NCBI RefSeq assembly: GCF_014218295.1
Contig: NZ_AP023287.1
Location: 1,302,001 to 1,366,000 of the forward strand
Reading direction: 5' to 3'
Length of the DNA stretch: 64,000 bases
Source of the DNA: Mycolicibacterium litorale
Lineage (GTDB): Bacteria; Actinomycetota; Actinomycetes; Mycobacteriales; Mycobacteriaceae
Shown: piece after piece, positions 30,250 to 38,308 of the stretch
How positions within the stretch are numbered: the first letter of the stretch is position 1
Layout: each line of letters opens with the position of its first letter
Program-made: the position numbers and the translations under genes
The notes under the pieces: generated by a model
Databases searched by the model: none
What the model saw: only the letters and a program-made list of their open reading frames with translations
Told to the model about the DNA's origin: nothing

Positions 30250-30255
30250 TCCCGG

Positions 30256-31530
30256 TCACTCCTGGCGCAGCCGTGATTCGACGAACGCCTCCAGCGCCTC
30301 CCACTGTTGAACCGCCTCGGCGTAGGGCGGCTCGGGACGGTCGGCGGTGTCCGGGTCCAGGGCGTAGGTGACGAACCCGCCGAGCGCGGTGCCGGGGTCC
30401 AGCGTCTTGTCGACGGTGTTGTCCTCGGAGTACTGGCCGACGTCGCGCAGCAGTTCCAGCGCCAATTCCAGCTGGTCCCGGTCGATGGTGTCGGGGCCGT
30501 CGGCGATGTCGTCGGCCAGGCCGCTGAGCACGTAGACGTTCTCGTCGGTGACCTCGACCTCCAGCGAGCCGTCGGTGGCCGCGGTGCGGATGTCGTCGTA
30601 GGTGGCGAGATCCGACAGGTCGTGGTCGTGTTCGTCGGCCAGGTAGCGGGCCAGCGCGCGTTCGGAACCGAAGACGCTGATGCGACCGTTGCGGCCCAAG
30701 AACACCGGCTCGTCGTCGAGGTAGCAGCGCAGCGTGTAGAAGGTGCCCGACCGGGTCATCATCCGCACCGGGTCGATACCGACCTTGAGCCAGAAGTCCT
30801 CGTCGCCACCGAGCACCGCGGCCGCGGCCGGGGATTCCAGCGCGTCGGAGTCCTCGCTGTCGGTCTCGGCGTCCTCGGCCTCGTCGGCGGTGGCGGCGGC
30901 GTCGATGTCCTCGTCCTCTTCGGGTTCGGGGGCCGGCTGATCGAGTTCGGCGGCGGCCTTCTCCGAGGCGGCCGCGTCGACGTCGGGGATCGTGACGATC
31001 TCGTCGATCGCGTCGAGCACGCCGTCCCAGCTGCGGCCGATGACGGCTTCGATCTCACCCCAGCGCTTGCGCCCGCTGCGGCCCTTGAACGCCTCGATGC
31101 CGCCACCGAGCGTGCCGAGCATCGGGTTGCCGTTGAAGAACTTCGCCACCGCGGGCAGATCGCACACCGACCCGATGGCCGAGGCGATGGCAAGTGCCCG
31201 GTGCAGCGTGGTGATCGACGTCTCGCTGACCTTCTCGGCCGCCGTCTCCGGAACGCCGACGAGGTCGTATTCGCGGTCCTCGCCGGGCTTGAGCCGGTGC
31301 GCCGACGCCTGGGTGAGCTTCTCCCACGCGGGATGGTCGGTGAGGTCGTTGTCGGTGTTGGTCCGCACGAAGGCCACCAGATCGGCCACCGATTCGAAGG
31401 CGTAGAGGTCCTCGTCCTTGCCGAGGAAGGCCTCCCATTCGTCACCGGCGTCCCGCCAGCGCGGAGCCCACAGTGTGTACAGGTCGCCCTTGGTCAGCCC
31501 GAGCCGAACCGGCACGATGTCAGCAGCCAT
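30256..31530 (-). CDS. conserved hypothetical protein (Rv3311-like)
   Basis: This 424-residue soluble acidic protein has no motif I can assign to an activity. Two copies of a similar domain can be seen: residues about 5-60 (DIVPVRLGLTKGDLYTLWAPRW ... AFLGKDEDLYAFESVADLVAFV) and about 265-330 (KVGIDPVRMMTRSGTFYTLRCY ... VFLGRNGRISVFGSERALARYL). They are separated by a very acidic linker (PEPEEDEDIDAAATADEAED). So it is likely an internal duplication. It has the same length and position as Rv3311 of M. tuberculosis. No transmembrane or signal sequence is seen. Confidence 0.8.
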   Translation of the reverse strand: MAADIVPVRLGLTKGDLYTLWAPRWRDAGDEWEAFLGKDEDLYAFESVADLVAFVRTNTDNDLTDHPAWEKLTQASAHRLKPGEDREYDLVGVPETAAEKVSETSITTLHRALAIASAIGSVCDLPAVAKFFNGNPMLGTLGGGIEAFKGRSGRKRWGEIEAVIGRSWDGVLDAIDEIVTIPDVDAAASEKAAAELDQPAPEPEEDEDIDAAATADEAEDAETDSEDSDALESPAAAAVLGGDEDFWLKVGIDPVRMMTRSGTFYTLRCYLDDEPVFLGRNGRISVFGSERALARYLADEHDHDLSDLATYDDIRTAATDGSLEVEVTDENVYVLSGLADDIADGPDTIDRDQLELALELLRDVGQYSEDNTVDKTLDPGTALGGFVTYALDPDTADRPEPPYAEAVQQWEALEAFVESRLRQE

Positions 31531-31540
31531 GCGGCACAGC

Positions 31541-31828
31541 CTAACGACCGAGGTCTGCGGTCAGGTCGTCGAGCACCGCGTGCCGCCGCGCCAGTGCATC
31601 GCGGGCCGCCGCCCGCTCCGTGTCGACCACGAGCGCCGCGATGCGTGCTGCGGTCAGCGCGGTGACCGACTCGGCGAGCGTCAACGACACCAGCCTGCCG
31701 CCGCCGTCGACGACGACCTCGGCGGCCCCGTCGGCCGAGCACGCCCGGCCCCGCAGCACGGTCAGCGCGTCGTCGGCCTCCGCGAGCGTCGACGCGCGGC
31801 GGCGCGCCAGGTCGAGCACGCCGTCCAC
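31541..31828 (-). CDS. YbaB/EspL-like small protein, type VII-associated
   Basis: This 95-residue protein starts from a GTG with GAGG five bases upstream; a longer reading from an ATG inside the hydrolase gene is possible. A central beta stretch GAAEVVVDGGGRLVSLTLAES followed by a long helix IAALVVDTERAAARDALARRHAVLDDL is the YbaB/EbfC fold pattern. Among mycobacterial type VII loci, EspL has this fold. It follows an NlpC/P60 gene and an EspC-like gene on the same strand, and I read the three as one cassette. A chaperone or secretion-accessory role is inferred. Confidence 0.65.
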   Translation of the reverse strand: MDGVLDLARRRASTLAEADDALTVLRGRACSADGAAEVVVDGGGRLVSLTLAESVTALTAARIAALVVDTERAAARDALARRHAVLDDLTADLGR

Positions 31829-31835
31829 GTCGGCC

Positions 31836-32996
31836 TCAGGCGGTGGGCCGCCAGAAACCCTGAAACCCTTGTCCCGCATTACTCGTCCGTATCGCCGAGA
31901 GTTTGACGGGATCGCCCGCCTCGACCATGACGCCGTCGCCGACGATCATCGCGACGTGGCCGTCCCACACCGCGAGGTCGCCGGGACGCAGCGAGCCGGC
32001 ATCGACGGCGGCGCCGACGTCCTGCTCCTGGGCCAGCCGTGGCAGCTCCAGGCCGGCTTCGCGGTAGGCCCACTGGGTCAGCCCGCTGCAGTCGAGGCCG
32101 ACGCCCGGTGTGGTGCCGCCCCACTGGTACGGCACGCCGAGCTGAGTGAGGGCGTGGCGCACCGCATCGGCGGCGACCGCGTTCGGTGCCGTCGCGGTAC
32201 TGCCGTCGGGCAGCCGCACCGCCACCCCGTCCCCGAACAGCCCGGCGTCGGGCCGGGACCCCGTCGCCGACGAGCCGGCCGGTGACGCGCGTGACGCCAG
32301 CGTGGCGAGCGGCGCGGCCCCCAGCCCACCACCGCCGCTCAGCCCGCCACCGCCGCCCAGACCACCACCGCTGCCCAGCCCACCACCGCTGCCCAGCCCG
32401 CCACCGCTGCCCAGCCCGCCACCGCCGCCCGGCGGTGACAGCGGTGCGCCGCCACCGAAGCCGGCCGCACTCGTCGCCGCGGGCGGCGGGGCGCCCGGCG
32501 CCGCGAGCGCACCGGCGTGACCGTCCAGTTCGGTGCGCAACCCCTCCACGACGGCGACGGCTTCGCGCAGGGCGCGCTGCGCCTCGGCGAGCAGGTCCTC
32601 GGCCACGCCCGGGCTCTCCAGATGAGGTTCGAGGGCGGCCGCACGCGCCTCGAAGCGGTCGACGATGCCCTCCAGGCGGGCCCGCGCGCGGGCGACCGCC
32701 GCGCCCGCCTCCCGCGTGCTGGCCGTGAGCCGGCCCGTGCGCTCGGCCAACTCGGTGACCGCGGCCGAGGTGACCGACGCGAACACACCGGCCTGGTCCG
32801 CGCCGACGCCGGCCCAGCTGTCACCGGTACGCCGCCACTCCTCCTGCGCGGTGGCCGAGACCCCGGCGAGGGTGTCGCGCACCGCGGTCAGCGCCGCGGC
32901 GGGCGCACCCCCGGAGCCGTCGGCCCACCCGGGGCCGACCAGTGCGCGCACCTCGTGCAACGGGGCGGACAGCGCCGCGACCAGCGCGCTCGGCAT
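31836..32996 (-). CDS. NlpC/P60 peptidoglycan hydrolase with N-terminal WXG-like helical domain
   Basis: This is a 386-residue protein. Residues 1-165 are helical and contain a W-A-G turn at 61-63 ([15 protein letters not shown]), like the WXG100/LXG helices of type VII substrates. Residues 180-245 are a Gly/Leu/Ser low-complexity linker. Residues 270-386 are an NlpC/P60 domain with C303 ([11 protein letters not shown]), H347 ([10 protein letters not shown]) and E359, spaced like the Cys-His-Glu triad of RipA. No Sec signal peptide is seen, which together with the helical N-terminus suggests export by an ESX-type system. It cleaves stem peptides if active. It follows the EspC-like gene by three bases. 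Confidence 0.8.
   Translation of the reverse strand: MPSALVAALSAPLHEVRALVGPGWADGSGGAPAAALTAVRDTLAGVSATAQEEWRRTGDSWAGVGADQAGVFASVTSAAVTELAERTGRLTASTREAGAAVARARARLEGIVDRFEARAAALEPHLESPGVAEDLLAEAQRALREAVAVVEGLRTELDGHAGALAAPGAPPPAATSAAGFGGGAPLSPPGGGGGLGSGGGLGSGGGLGSGGGLGGGGGLSGGGGLGAAPLATLASRASPAGSSATGSRPDAGLFGDGVAVRLPDGSTATAPNAVAADAVRHALTQLGVPYQWGGTTPGVGLDCSGLTQWAYREAGLELPRLAQEQDVGAAVDAGSLRPGDLAVWDGHVAMIVGDGVMVEAGDPVKLSAIRTSNAGQGFQGFWRPTA
32331..32430. repeat. 18-bp tandem repeat encoding a GLGSGG linker
   Basis: The plus strand repeats CCCACCACCGCTGCCCAG with small changes about four to five times; on the coding strand it gives GLGSGG units in the hydrolase linker. Such an array is prone to length change between strains without frameshift. 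The coding strand is G-rich. Confidence 0.8.
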
Positions 32997-32999
32997 CGC

Positions 33000-33308
33000 T
33001 CACACCCCGAACCGCGCGGCGGTGCGCCCCTGCGCGTCGTCGTAGGCGGTGGCCGAGAACGCCGCGGCGGCCGCCCCTCCGGCGAACCGCTCGGCCAAGG
33101 CGGCGGCGCGGGCGGATTCGGCGGCCGCCGCATCCGACAGCGCGGTGAGGAACTCCGCGGCGACCGGGCCCAGCGATTCCGCGGCGGCGGCGACGGGGAC
33201 GGCGGCCAGGGCGGCCGCGGCGGCGGCGAGGTCGGCGGAGTGCGCGCCGTCGGTGCGGGCGAGCGCACGGATGGCGTTCGTGTCGGCGAGCAGGGTGTCG
33301 GCGAGCAT
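33000..33308 (-). CDS. EspC-like (DUF2580-type) small helical protein
   Basis: This 102-residue, alanine-rich, all-helical protein has no signal peptide. Its C-terminal part [22 protein letters not shown] resembles the end of DUF2580/EspC-type proteins that accompany ESX substrates. A strict YxxxD/E export signal is absent (YDDAQ), so secretion is uncertain. It starts the three-gene cassette with the WXG/NlpC-P60 hydrolase and the YbaB-like gene, only three bases before the hydrolase ATG. By analogy with LXG partners it may be a targeting co-factor; this is inference. Confidence 0.6.
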   Translation of the reverse strand: MLADTLLADTNAIRALARTDGAHSADLAAAAAALAAVPVAAAAESLGPVAAEFLTALSDAAAAESARAAALAERFAGGAAAAAFSATAYDDAQGRTAARFGV

Positions 33309-33359
33309 GCGATTACGACGCCGAGAACGCCCATGCGGTTCCCGCTAAGGTCTTGCGCC

Positions 33360-33983
33360 ATGGATGTGCGCGTCGTCGACCACCCGCTGGCCGCTGCCCG
33401 GCTGACCACGCTGCGTGACGAGACGACCGACAACGCGGCATTCCGCTCCGCGCTGCGCGACCTGACGCTGATGCTGGTCTACGAGGCGACCCGCGACGCC
33501 GCCCGTCAGGACGTCGAAGTGCGGACCCCGATCGCGGTGACGACCGGTTCACGGCTGGCGCGCCCGCCCCTTCTGGTGCCGGTCCTGCGGGCGGGACTGG
33601 GAATGGTCGACCAGGCGCACGCGCTGATCCCGGAGGCGCAGGTGGGCTTCGTCGGCGTCGCCCGTAACGAGGAGACCCGCGAGCCGACGCCGTATCTGGA
33701 ATCGCTGCCCGCGGATCTGAGCACCCAGCCGGTGTTCGTGCTCGACCCGATGCTGGCCACCGGCGGGTCGCTCGCCCACACCGTCGGACTGCTGCAGGCG
33801 CGCGGAGCCGTCGACATCACCGCCATCTGCGTGGTGGTCGCACCAGAGGGCATCGCGACCCTCGAGAAGGCCGCACCCGATATGCGGTTGTTCACCGCGA
33901 CGATCGACGAGGGCCTCGACGAGGCCGCCTACATCGTGCCCGGGCTCGGCGATGCGGGGGACCGCCAGTTCGGTCCCCGCTGA
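33360..33983 (+). CDS. upp: uracil phosphoribosyltransferase
   Basis: This enzyme makes UMP from uracil and PRPP. It is 207 residues, the normal size. The PRPP loop is [14 protein letters not shown], uracil binding is by the C-terminal [17 protein letters not shown], and [11 protein letters not shown] is the third conserved block. It is divergent from the type VII-like cassette, whose EspC-like start is 51 bases away, and convergent with the mutase gene (one base between stops). Part of the nucleobase salvage set spread from 26 to 38 kb. Confidence 0.95.
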   Translation: MDVRVVDHPLAAARLTTLRDETTDNAAFRSALRDLTLMLVYEATRDAARQDVEVRTPIAVTTGSRLARPPLLVPVLRAGLGMVDQAHALIPEAQVGFVGVARNEETREPTPYLESLPADLSTQPVFVLDPMLATGGSLAHTVGLLQARGAVDITAICVVVAPEGIATLEKAAPDMRLFTATIDEGLDEAAYIVPGLGDAGDRQFGPR

Positions 33984-33984
33984 G

Positions 33985-35622
33985 TCACCACTGCTCGGCC
34001 AGCGCCACCAGTTCGTCGCGCAGCCGCTGCGCCTCGGCGCGCGCGGACTCCAGGTTTCCGTGGCAGGCCCGGCGAACCTCGATGTAGGACTTGACCTTCG
34101 GTTCGGTTCCGGACGGGCGCACCACCATGCGCACCGAGGTGTCGGCGTCGCCGCCGGCCAGGATCAGCGCATCCGACCGCAGCGGTCCGTCGGAGGTGCT
34201 CAGATCCGTGACGGTGACCTCGTGTCCGGCGAGGCGGTCGGGCGGGGTGTCACGCAGCCGCGCCAGCACCGCGGCCGCGTCGTCGGCGTCGGCAACGGGA
34301 CGGCTCACGGCCGCGGTGACGTGCACGCCGTGGCGGCGGGCCAGCTCGTCGAGGCTGTCGAGCACCGTGCGGCCCTGCGCGCGCAGCGCCGCCACCAGAT
34401 CGCACGCCAGCAGCGCCGCGGTGATGCCGTCCTTGTCGCGGACGGCCGCGGGGTCGACACAGTGCCCGATGGCCTCCTCGTAGGCGTAGAGCAGGGTGTG
34501 GCCCGGCAGGTCGGCGACGGCGCGGCTCAGCCACTTGAAGCCGGTCAGCGTCTCCACGTAGCGGGCGCCGTAGGATTCGGCGATCGCGGCCAGCATGCGC
34601 GACGACACGACCGTGCTGGCCACCACCATCCGCTCCATCACCGGTCCCGGCTCCACCTGCGCCAGCAGGTATTCACCGAGGAGCCAGCCGGTTTCGTCGC
34701 CGGAGAGCATGCGCCAACCGTCCGGAGTCGGGACACCGACCGCGCACCGGTCGGCGTCCGGGTCGAGTGCGATCGCGATCTCGGCGTCGATGTCGGCGGC
34801 GAGGGCGAGTAGCGCGTCGACGGCGCCGGGTTCCTCCGGATTCGGCGACGGCACGGTGGGGAAGTCGGGATCGGGGGCGAACTGCTCCTCCACCACGTGG
34901 ACGTCGACGATGCCTGCGCGCACCAGCGCGTCGAGGGCGTACTCGCCGCCCACCCCGTGCAGCGGCGTCAGGGCCACGCGCACATCGTCTTTCGTGCGCC
35001 GAACCAGAGTGGTGCGTTCGATGTAGGCCTGGATCTCCTCCATGCCGCCCGTTTCCACCGCGGCCCTGTGGATCTCGTCGGCGAACGGCGCCTCGGCGAT
35101 CGCCGCCTCGATCTCGGCGGCGGTCTCCCCGGCGACCTGCAGCCCCTCCTCGACGTAGACCTTGTACCCGTTGTCGGTGGGCGGGTTGTGCGATGCGGTG
35201 ATCTGGATGCCGGCCACGGCGTTCATGTGGCGCACGGTGAAGGCGATCACCGGGGTCGGCACGGCCGCCAGCATCAGCACCACCTCGAACCCCTGTGCGG
35301 CGAGGACCTCGGCGGCGGCGCGGGCGAATTCGTCGGACCGGTGCCGGGCGTCACGGCCGACGACGACCTGCGAACCGTCCAGCCCGCGGTCCTTGAGCAC
35401 CTTGGCCACCGCCCACGTGGCGCGCAGCACGACGGCCAGGTTCATCCCGTTGGGGCCGCCGCGCAGCGGGCCGCGCAAGCCGGCCGTGCCGAACGTCAGT
35501 GAGCGGGAGAACCGCTCGTCGAGTTCCTCAGGACTGCACTGGGACAACTCCGCCGCGGTCTGCGGATCGGGGTCGTGGGCAATCCATTCCTGCACGGTCG
35601 TCGAGATCGCCGAGGAAGTCAT
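33985..35622 (-). CDS. pmmB: phosphomannomutase/phosphopentomutase-family hexose mutase
   Basis: This 545-residue alpha-D-phosphohexomutase has the phosphoserine loop ITASHNPPTDNGYKVY, the metal-binding loop ALDPDADRCAVG, the sugar-binding AYEEAIGHCVDP and the phosphate-contact VRPSGTEPKVKSY. Its length puts it in the PGM2-like branch, some members of which are phosphopentomutases. M. tuberculosis annotates Rv3308 as pmmB. Because it is surrounded by deoA, deoD, add and upp, conversion of (deoxy)ribose-1-phosphate to the 5-phosphate is a good alternative role. Its ATG overlaps the stop of the MarR gene. Confidence 0.88.
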   Translation of the reverse strand: MTSSAISTTVQEWIAHDPDPQTAAELSQCSPEELDERFSRSLTFGTAGLRGPLRGGPNGMNLAVVLRATWAVAKVLKDRGLDGSQVVVGRDARHRSDEFARAAAEVLAAQGFEVVLMLAAVPTPVIAFTVRHMNAVAGIQITASHNPPTDNGYKVYVEEGLQVAGETAAEIEAAIAEAPFADEIHRAAVETGGMEEIQAYIERTTLVRRTKDDVRVALTPLHGVGGEYALDALVRAGIVDVHVVEEQFAPDPDFPTVPSPNPEEPGAVDALLALAADIDAEIAIALDPDADRCAVGVPTPDGWRMLSGDETGWLLGEYLLAQVEPGPVMERMVVASTVVSSRMLAAIAESYGARYVETLTGFKWLSRAVADLPGHTLLYAYEEAIGHCVDPAAVRDKDGITAALLACDLVAALRAQGRTVLDSLDELARRHGVHVTAAVSRPVADADDAAAVLARLRDTPPDRLAGHEVTVTDLSTSDGPLRSDALILAGGDADTSVRMVVRPSGTEPKVKSYIEVRRACHGNLESARAEAQRLRDELVALAEQW

Positions 35623-36074
35623 GGGCCAAGTGTGCCCACTTTGGCGTCATTTGATGCCAGCTTCCGCAGCACTGGTGCGATCAACATCAGCAAATCGAAT
35701 TCCAGGTCGGTCAGCGTGTCGGCCATCGCCCCGTGCAGCCAGGCGTCGCGTTCGGCGCGGTCGGCGTCGAGCAGTGCGGCGCCGTCGGCGGTCAGCTCGA
35801 TGAGTTGCCTGCGCCGGTCCCGGTCGTCGGGGCGCCGCGAGATGAGGCCGCGGGCGAGCAGCCCGTTGATGCTGTCGGTCAGCGACTGGGCCCGGACCTG
35901 CAGGCGCGCACCGAGTTCGGCCGGCGTGGTGACGCCGGTGCGGCTGATCTCGCCGAGCAGTTCGAGCTGGCTGAGCGTCAGGCCGTGGTCCGGCCGGTGC
36001 CGACGCATCTGGCGGGCCACCGCCATGATGGCCTCGCGAAGCTCCGTGGCGGGGGCGGCACGATCGGTCATCAC
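35619..36074 (-). CDS. MarR-family regulator upstream of the mutase
   Basis: This 151-residue winged-helix protein contains LTLSQLELLGEISRTGVTTPAELGARLQVRAQSLTDSINGLLARGLISRRPDDRDRRRQLIELTADGAALL, a complete MarR core with DDRDRRR wing. It is coupled to the mutase gene by an ATGA overlap, so it is probably autoregulated together with it. Two ATGs are adjacent at the start. Just upstream, AAGTTATACCTTCATATCT is an AT-rich imperfect inverted repeat and the likeliest self-operator. It is divergent from the AbrB-family gene. Confidence 0.88.
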   Translation of the reverse strand: MMTDRAAPATELREAIMAVARQMRRHRPDHGLTLSQLELLGEISRTGVTTPAELGARLQVRAQSLTDSINGLLARGLISRRPDDRDRRRQLIELTADGAALLDADRAERDAWLHGAMADTLTDLEFDLLMLIAPVLRKLASNDAKVGTLGP

Positions 36075-36195
36075 TAAGTTATACCTTCATATCTCTTCGA
36101 TGGGGGACGCTTCGCGAATGTTCCCGTCAGGTGCCGAATTCGTGACCTGGCAGCCCTCTCGACGCATCGCCTCGGACCCTGTTGCGCCGGAGTGA

Positions 36196-36215
36196 TGCCA
36201 AGGACATACTTGGTA
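36196..36215. promoter_or_regulatory. CCAAG-N6-CTTGG palindrome before the AbrB-family gene
   Basis: TGCCAAGGACATACTTGGTA has 5-bp arms CCAAG/CTTGG plus an outer T/A pair, 19 bp upstream of the AbrB-family ATG and within the 160-bp MarR/AbrB gap. It has the spacing of an operator for a dimeric regulator. Confidence 0.5.
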
Positions 36216-36234
36216 ACGACGGGCGGGAGGTGAG

Positions 36235-37347
36235 ATGGCGAGAGTCCTCAGATGGGTGCTGCTGGTGGCCGCGTCGGTCGCCGTCACCGTTCCCCTCACC
36301 CTCGCCGGCGTGCCGTCGGCCGGACTGTTCGCCGCACTGGCCGTCGGCGTGGTGCTGGCGCTGACGGCCCTGGCGCCGGCCGGGGTGCCCAGGCCCGCCG
36401 GCGTCGTCGCACAGGGTGTCCTGGGCGTCTACATCGGCACGATGGTGCAGCACGACGCGTTCGGCGCCCTGGGCTCGGATTGGCCGTTCGTCGTCGCGAT
36501 CGCCGTGGCCACTCTGTTGCTGAGCGTGTTCGCGGGGGCGCTCCTCGGCCTGCACCGCGACGTCACCCCGCTCACCGGATCGCTGGCCCTGACGGCGGGC
36601 GGCGCCTCCGGCCTGGTCGCCATCGCCCGTGATCTCGGCGGTGACGACCGGGTGGTCTCGGTGGTGCAGTACCTGCGCGTGGCCCTGGTGACCGCGTCCA
36701 TGCCGCTCGTCGTCTCGTTCGTCTACCACCCCGACACCTCTCATCCCGCGAGCGGCGTGACCCCGTCGGCGCCGGCGCCGTGGTATCTGAGCGTGGGCAT
36801 GCTGGTGGTGCTGGTGGTGGTCGGCGCCGCGGGCGGGCGACTGCTGCGGCTTCCGGGCGCCGGTCTACTCGGGCCGATGGCGCTGACGGTGGTGTTGCAA
36901 CTGACCGGGCTGTCGTTCGGACTGTCCGTCCCCGCAGTGCTCGTGCAGGTCTCGTACTTCGTGATCGGCTGGCAGGCCGGGCTGGCGTTCACCGCCGCGT
37001 CGCTGCGCGCGATCGCCCGGATCCTGCCCGCGGCGCTCGCGTTGATCGTGGTGCTCGGGGTGAGCACGGCGGGCCTCGGCGTGGTGCTCGCCCACTACAC
37101 CGCGCTCACGCCGCTCGAGGGTTACCTCGCGACCAGTCCCGGCGGGGTGTACGCGGTGTTGGCGACGGCGGTGGAGACGGGCTCGAACGTCACGTTCATC
37201 ATCGCCGCGCAGGTGCTGCGGGTGCTGCTGATGCTGTTCGCGTCGCCGCTGCTGGCCCGCGCGGTGGTGTGGGCCGGTCGCCGGTTCTCCGGTCACAAAC
37301 CGGCGATGACGCCCGCCAGCAGCGCACCCATCCGGGTCGCGGACTGA
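36235..37347 (+). CDS. AbrB-family (PF05145-type) membrane protein
   Basis: This 370-residue protein has ten or so hydrophobic helices in two similar halves, a layout typical of the AbrB/ammonia-monooxygenase-regulator family of predicted transporters. Recognisable pieces are [46 protein letters not shown] and, in the second half, [31 protein letters not shown]. Substrate and direction are not known. GGGAGG precedes the ATG. Its end overlaps the convergent deoD gene by 55 bp. Confidence 0.8.
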   Translation: MARVLRWVLLVAASVAVTVPLTLAGVPSAGLFAALAVGVVLALTALAPAGVPRPAGVVAQGVLGVYIGTMVQHDAFGALGSDWPFVVAIAVATLLLSVFAGALLGLHRDVTPLTGSLALTAGGASGLVAIARDLGGDDRVVSVVQYLRVALVTASMPLVVSFVYHPDTSHPASGVTPSAPAPWYLSVGMLVVLVVVGAAGGRLLRLPGAGLLGPMALTVVLQLTGLSFGLSVPAVLVQVSYFVIGWQAGLAFTAASLRAIARILPAALALIVVLGVSTAGLGVVLAHYTALTPLEGYLATSPGGVYAVLATAVETGSNVTFIIAAQVLRVLLMLFASPLLARAVVWAGRRFSGHKPAMTPASSAPIRVAD

Positions 37348-38087
37348 CGGCCGGCTTCGAGCACTTCGGTGTGGGAGAGCGGCTGTCCGGTCATCCCCGC
37401 CGCCAGATTGGTCACCAGTGAGACCGCCAGGACCTCCGCACCCGCCGCCCGGGCGGCGATCGTCTCGTGGACCGTCGACATCCCGACCAGGTCCGCCCCG
37501 AGCGTGCGCAACATCCGGATCTCGGCCGGGGTCTCGTAGTGCGGACCCGGCAGGCCGGCGTACACCCCCTCGGCGAGAGTGGGATCGATCGTCCTGGCGA
37601 GAGCGCGCAGCCGAGGGGAGTACGCGTCGACCAGGTCGACGAACTGTGCCCCGACCAGCGGCGAGCGGGCCGTGAGATTGAGGTGGTCACTGATCAGCAC
37701 CGGCTGGCCGACGGTGAAGTCCTCGCGCAGCCCGCCCGCGGCGTTGGTCAGCACGACCGTGCGGACCCCGGCGGCGCACGCTGCGCGTACCGGGTGGACG
37801 ACGTGGCGCAGGTCGTGGCCCTCGTAGGCGTGGATGCGACCGACGAGGACCAGGACCCGGTGCGCACCGATGCGCAGCGACAAGGCCTGTCCGCCGTGGC
37901 CGGCGGCCGTCGGCGGGGTGAAGCCGGGCAGGTCCGCCATCGGGATGGTCGCCGACGGCGTGCCGAACGCCTCGGCCGCGGGCGCCCATCCCGAACCCAG
38001 CACCACCGCGACGTCGTGATCCTCGACGCCGGTGCGCTCGCGGATCGCCTCCGCCGCGCGCTGGGCCACCTCCGCCGGGCTGGTCAC
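37293..38087 (-). CDS. deoD: purine nucleoside phosphorylase
   Basis: This 264-residue trimeric-type PNP (human PNP fold) cleaves inosine and guanosine with phosphate. Phosphate-binding [44 protein letters not shown] and the base-binding [31 protein letters not shown] are all present. The GTG start matches the family N-terminus; the longer frame upstream is made of the 33-bp tandem repeat and is not protein-like. No good RBS is visible before this GTG, so the mRNA may be leaderless or repeat-dependent. Confidence 0.93.
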   Translation of the reverse strand: MTSPAEVAQRAAEAIRERTGVEDHDVAVVLGSGWAPAAEAFGTPSATIPMADLPGFTPPTAAGHGGQALSLRIGAHRVLVLVGRIHAYEGHDLRHVVHPVRAACAAGVRTVVLTNAAGGLREDFTVGQPVLISDHLNLTARSPLVGAQFVDLVDAYSPRLRALARTIDPTLAEGVYAGLPGPHYETPAEIRMLRTLGADLVGMSTVHETIAARAAGAEVLAVSLVTNLAAGMTGQPLSHTEVLEAGRQSATRMGALLAGVIAGL

Positions 38088-38100
38088 GATGTGCGAGCTT

Positions 38101-38298
38101 AGCGCTCGCGCGAGGAGCAATGGGGCAGTGACGAGCGCTCGCGCGAGGAGCAATCAAGCAGTGACGAGCGCTCGCGCGAGGAGCAATCAAGCAGTGACGA
38201 GCGCTCGCGCGAGGAGCAATGGGGCAGTGACGAGCGCTCGCGCGAGGAGCAATCAAGCAGTGACGAGCGCTCGCGCGAGGAGCAATCAAGCAGTGAGA
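38101..38298. repeat. 33-bp tandem repeat, six copies, in the deoD/amiB1 promoter gap
   Basis: The unit AGCGCTCGCGCGAGGAGCAA is followed by TGGGGCAGTGACG or TCAAGCAGTGACG. The order of the variable five bases is TGGGG, TCAAG, TCAAG, TGGGG, TCAAG, TCAAG, so a 99-bp block of three units is duplicated. Each unit holds the palindrome CTCGCGCGAG and an SD-like GAGGAG. It fills nearly the whole 221-bp space between two divergent genes. Confidence 0.95.
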
Positions 38299-38308
38299 TA
38301 CTGCGTCA

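Noticed and set aside
38101..38298. Regular repeats that could be taken for a CRISPR array
   Set aside because: Units are contiguous with no unique spacers and no cas genes nearby; it is a tandem repeat.
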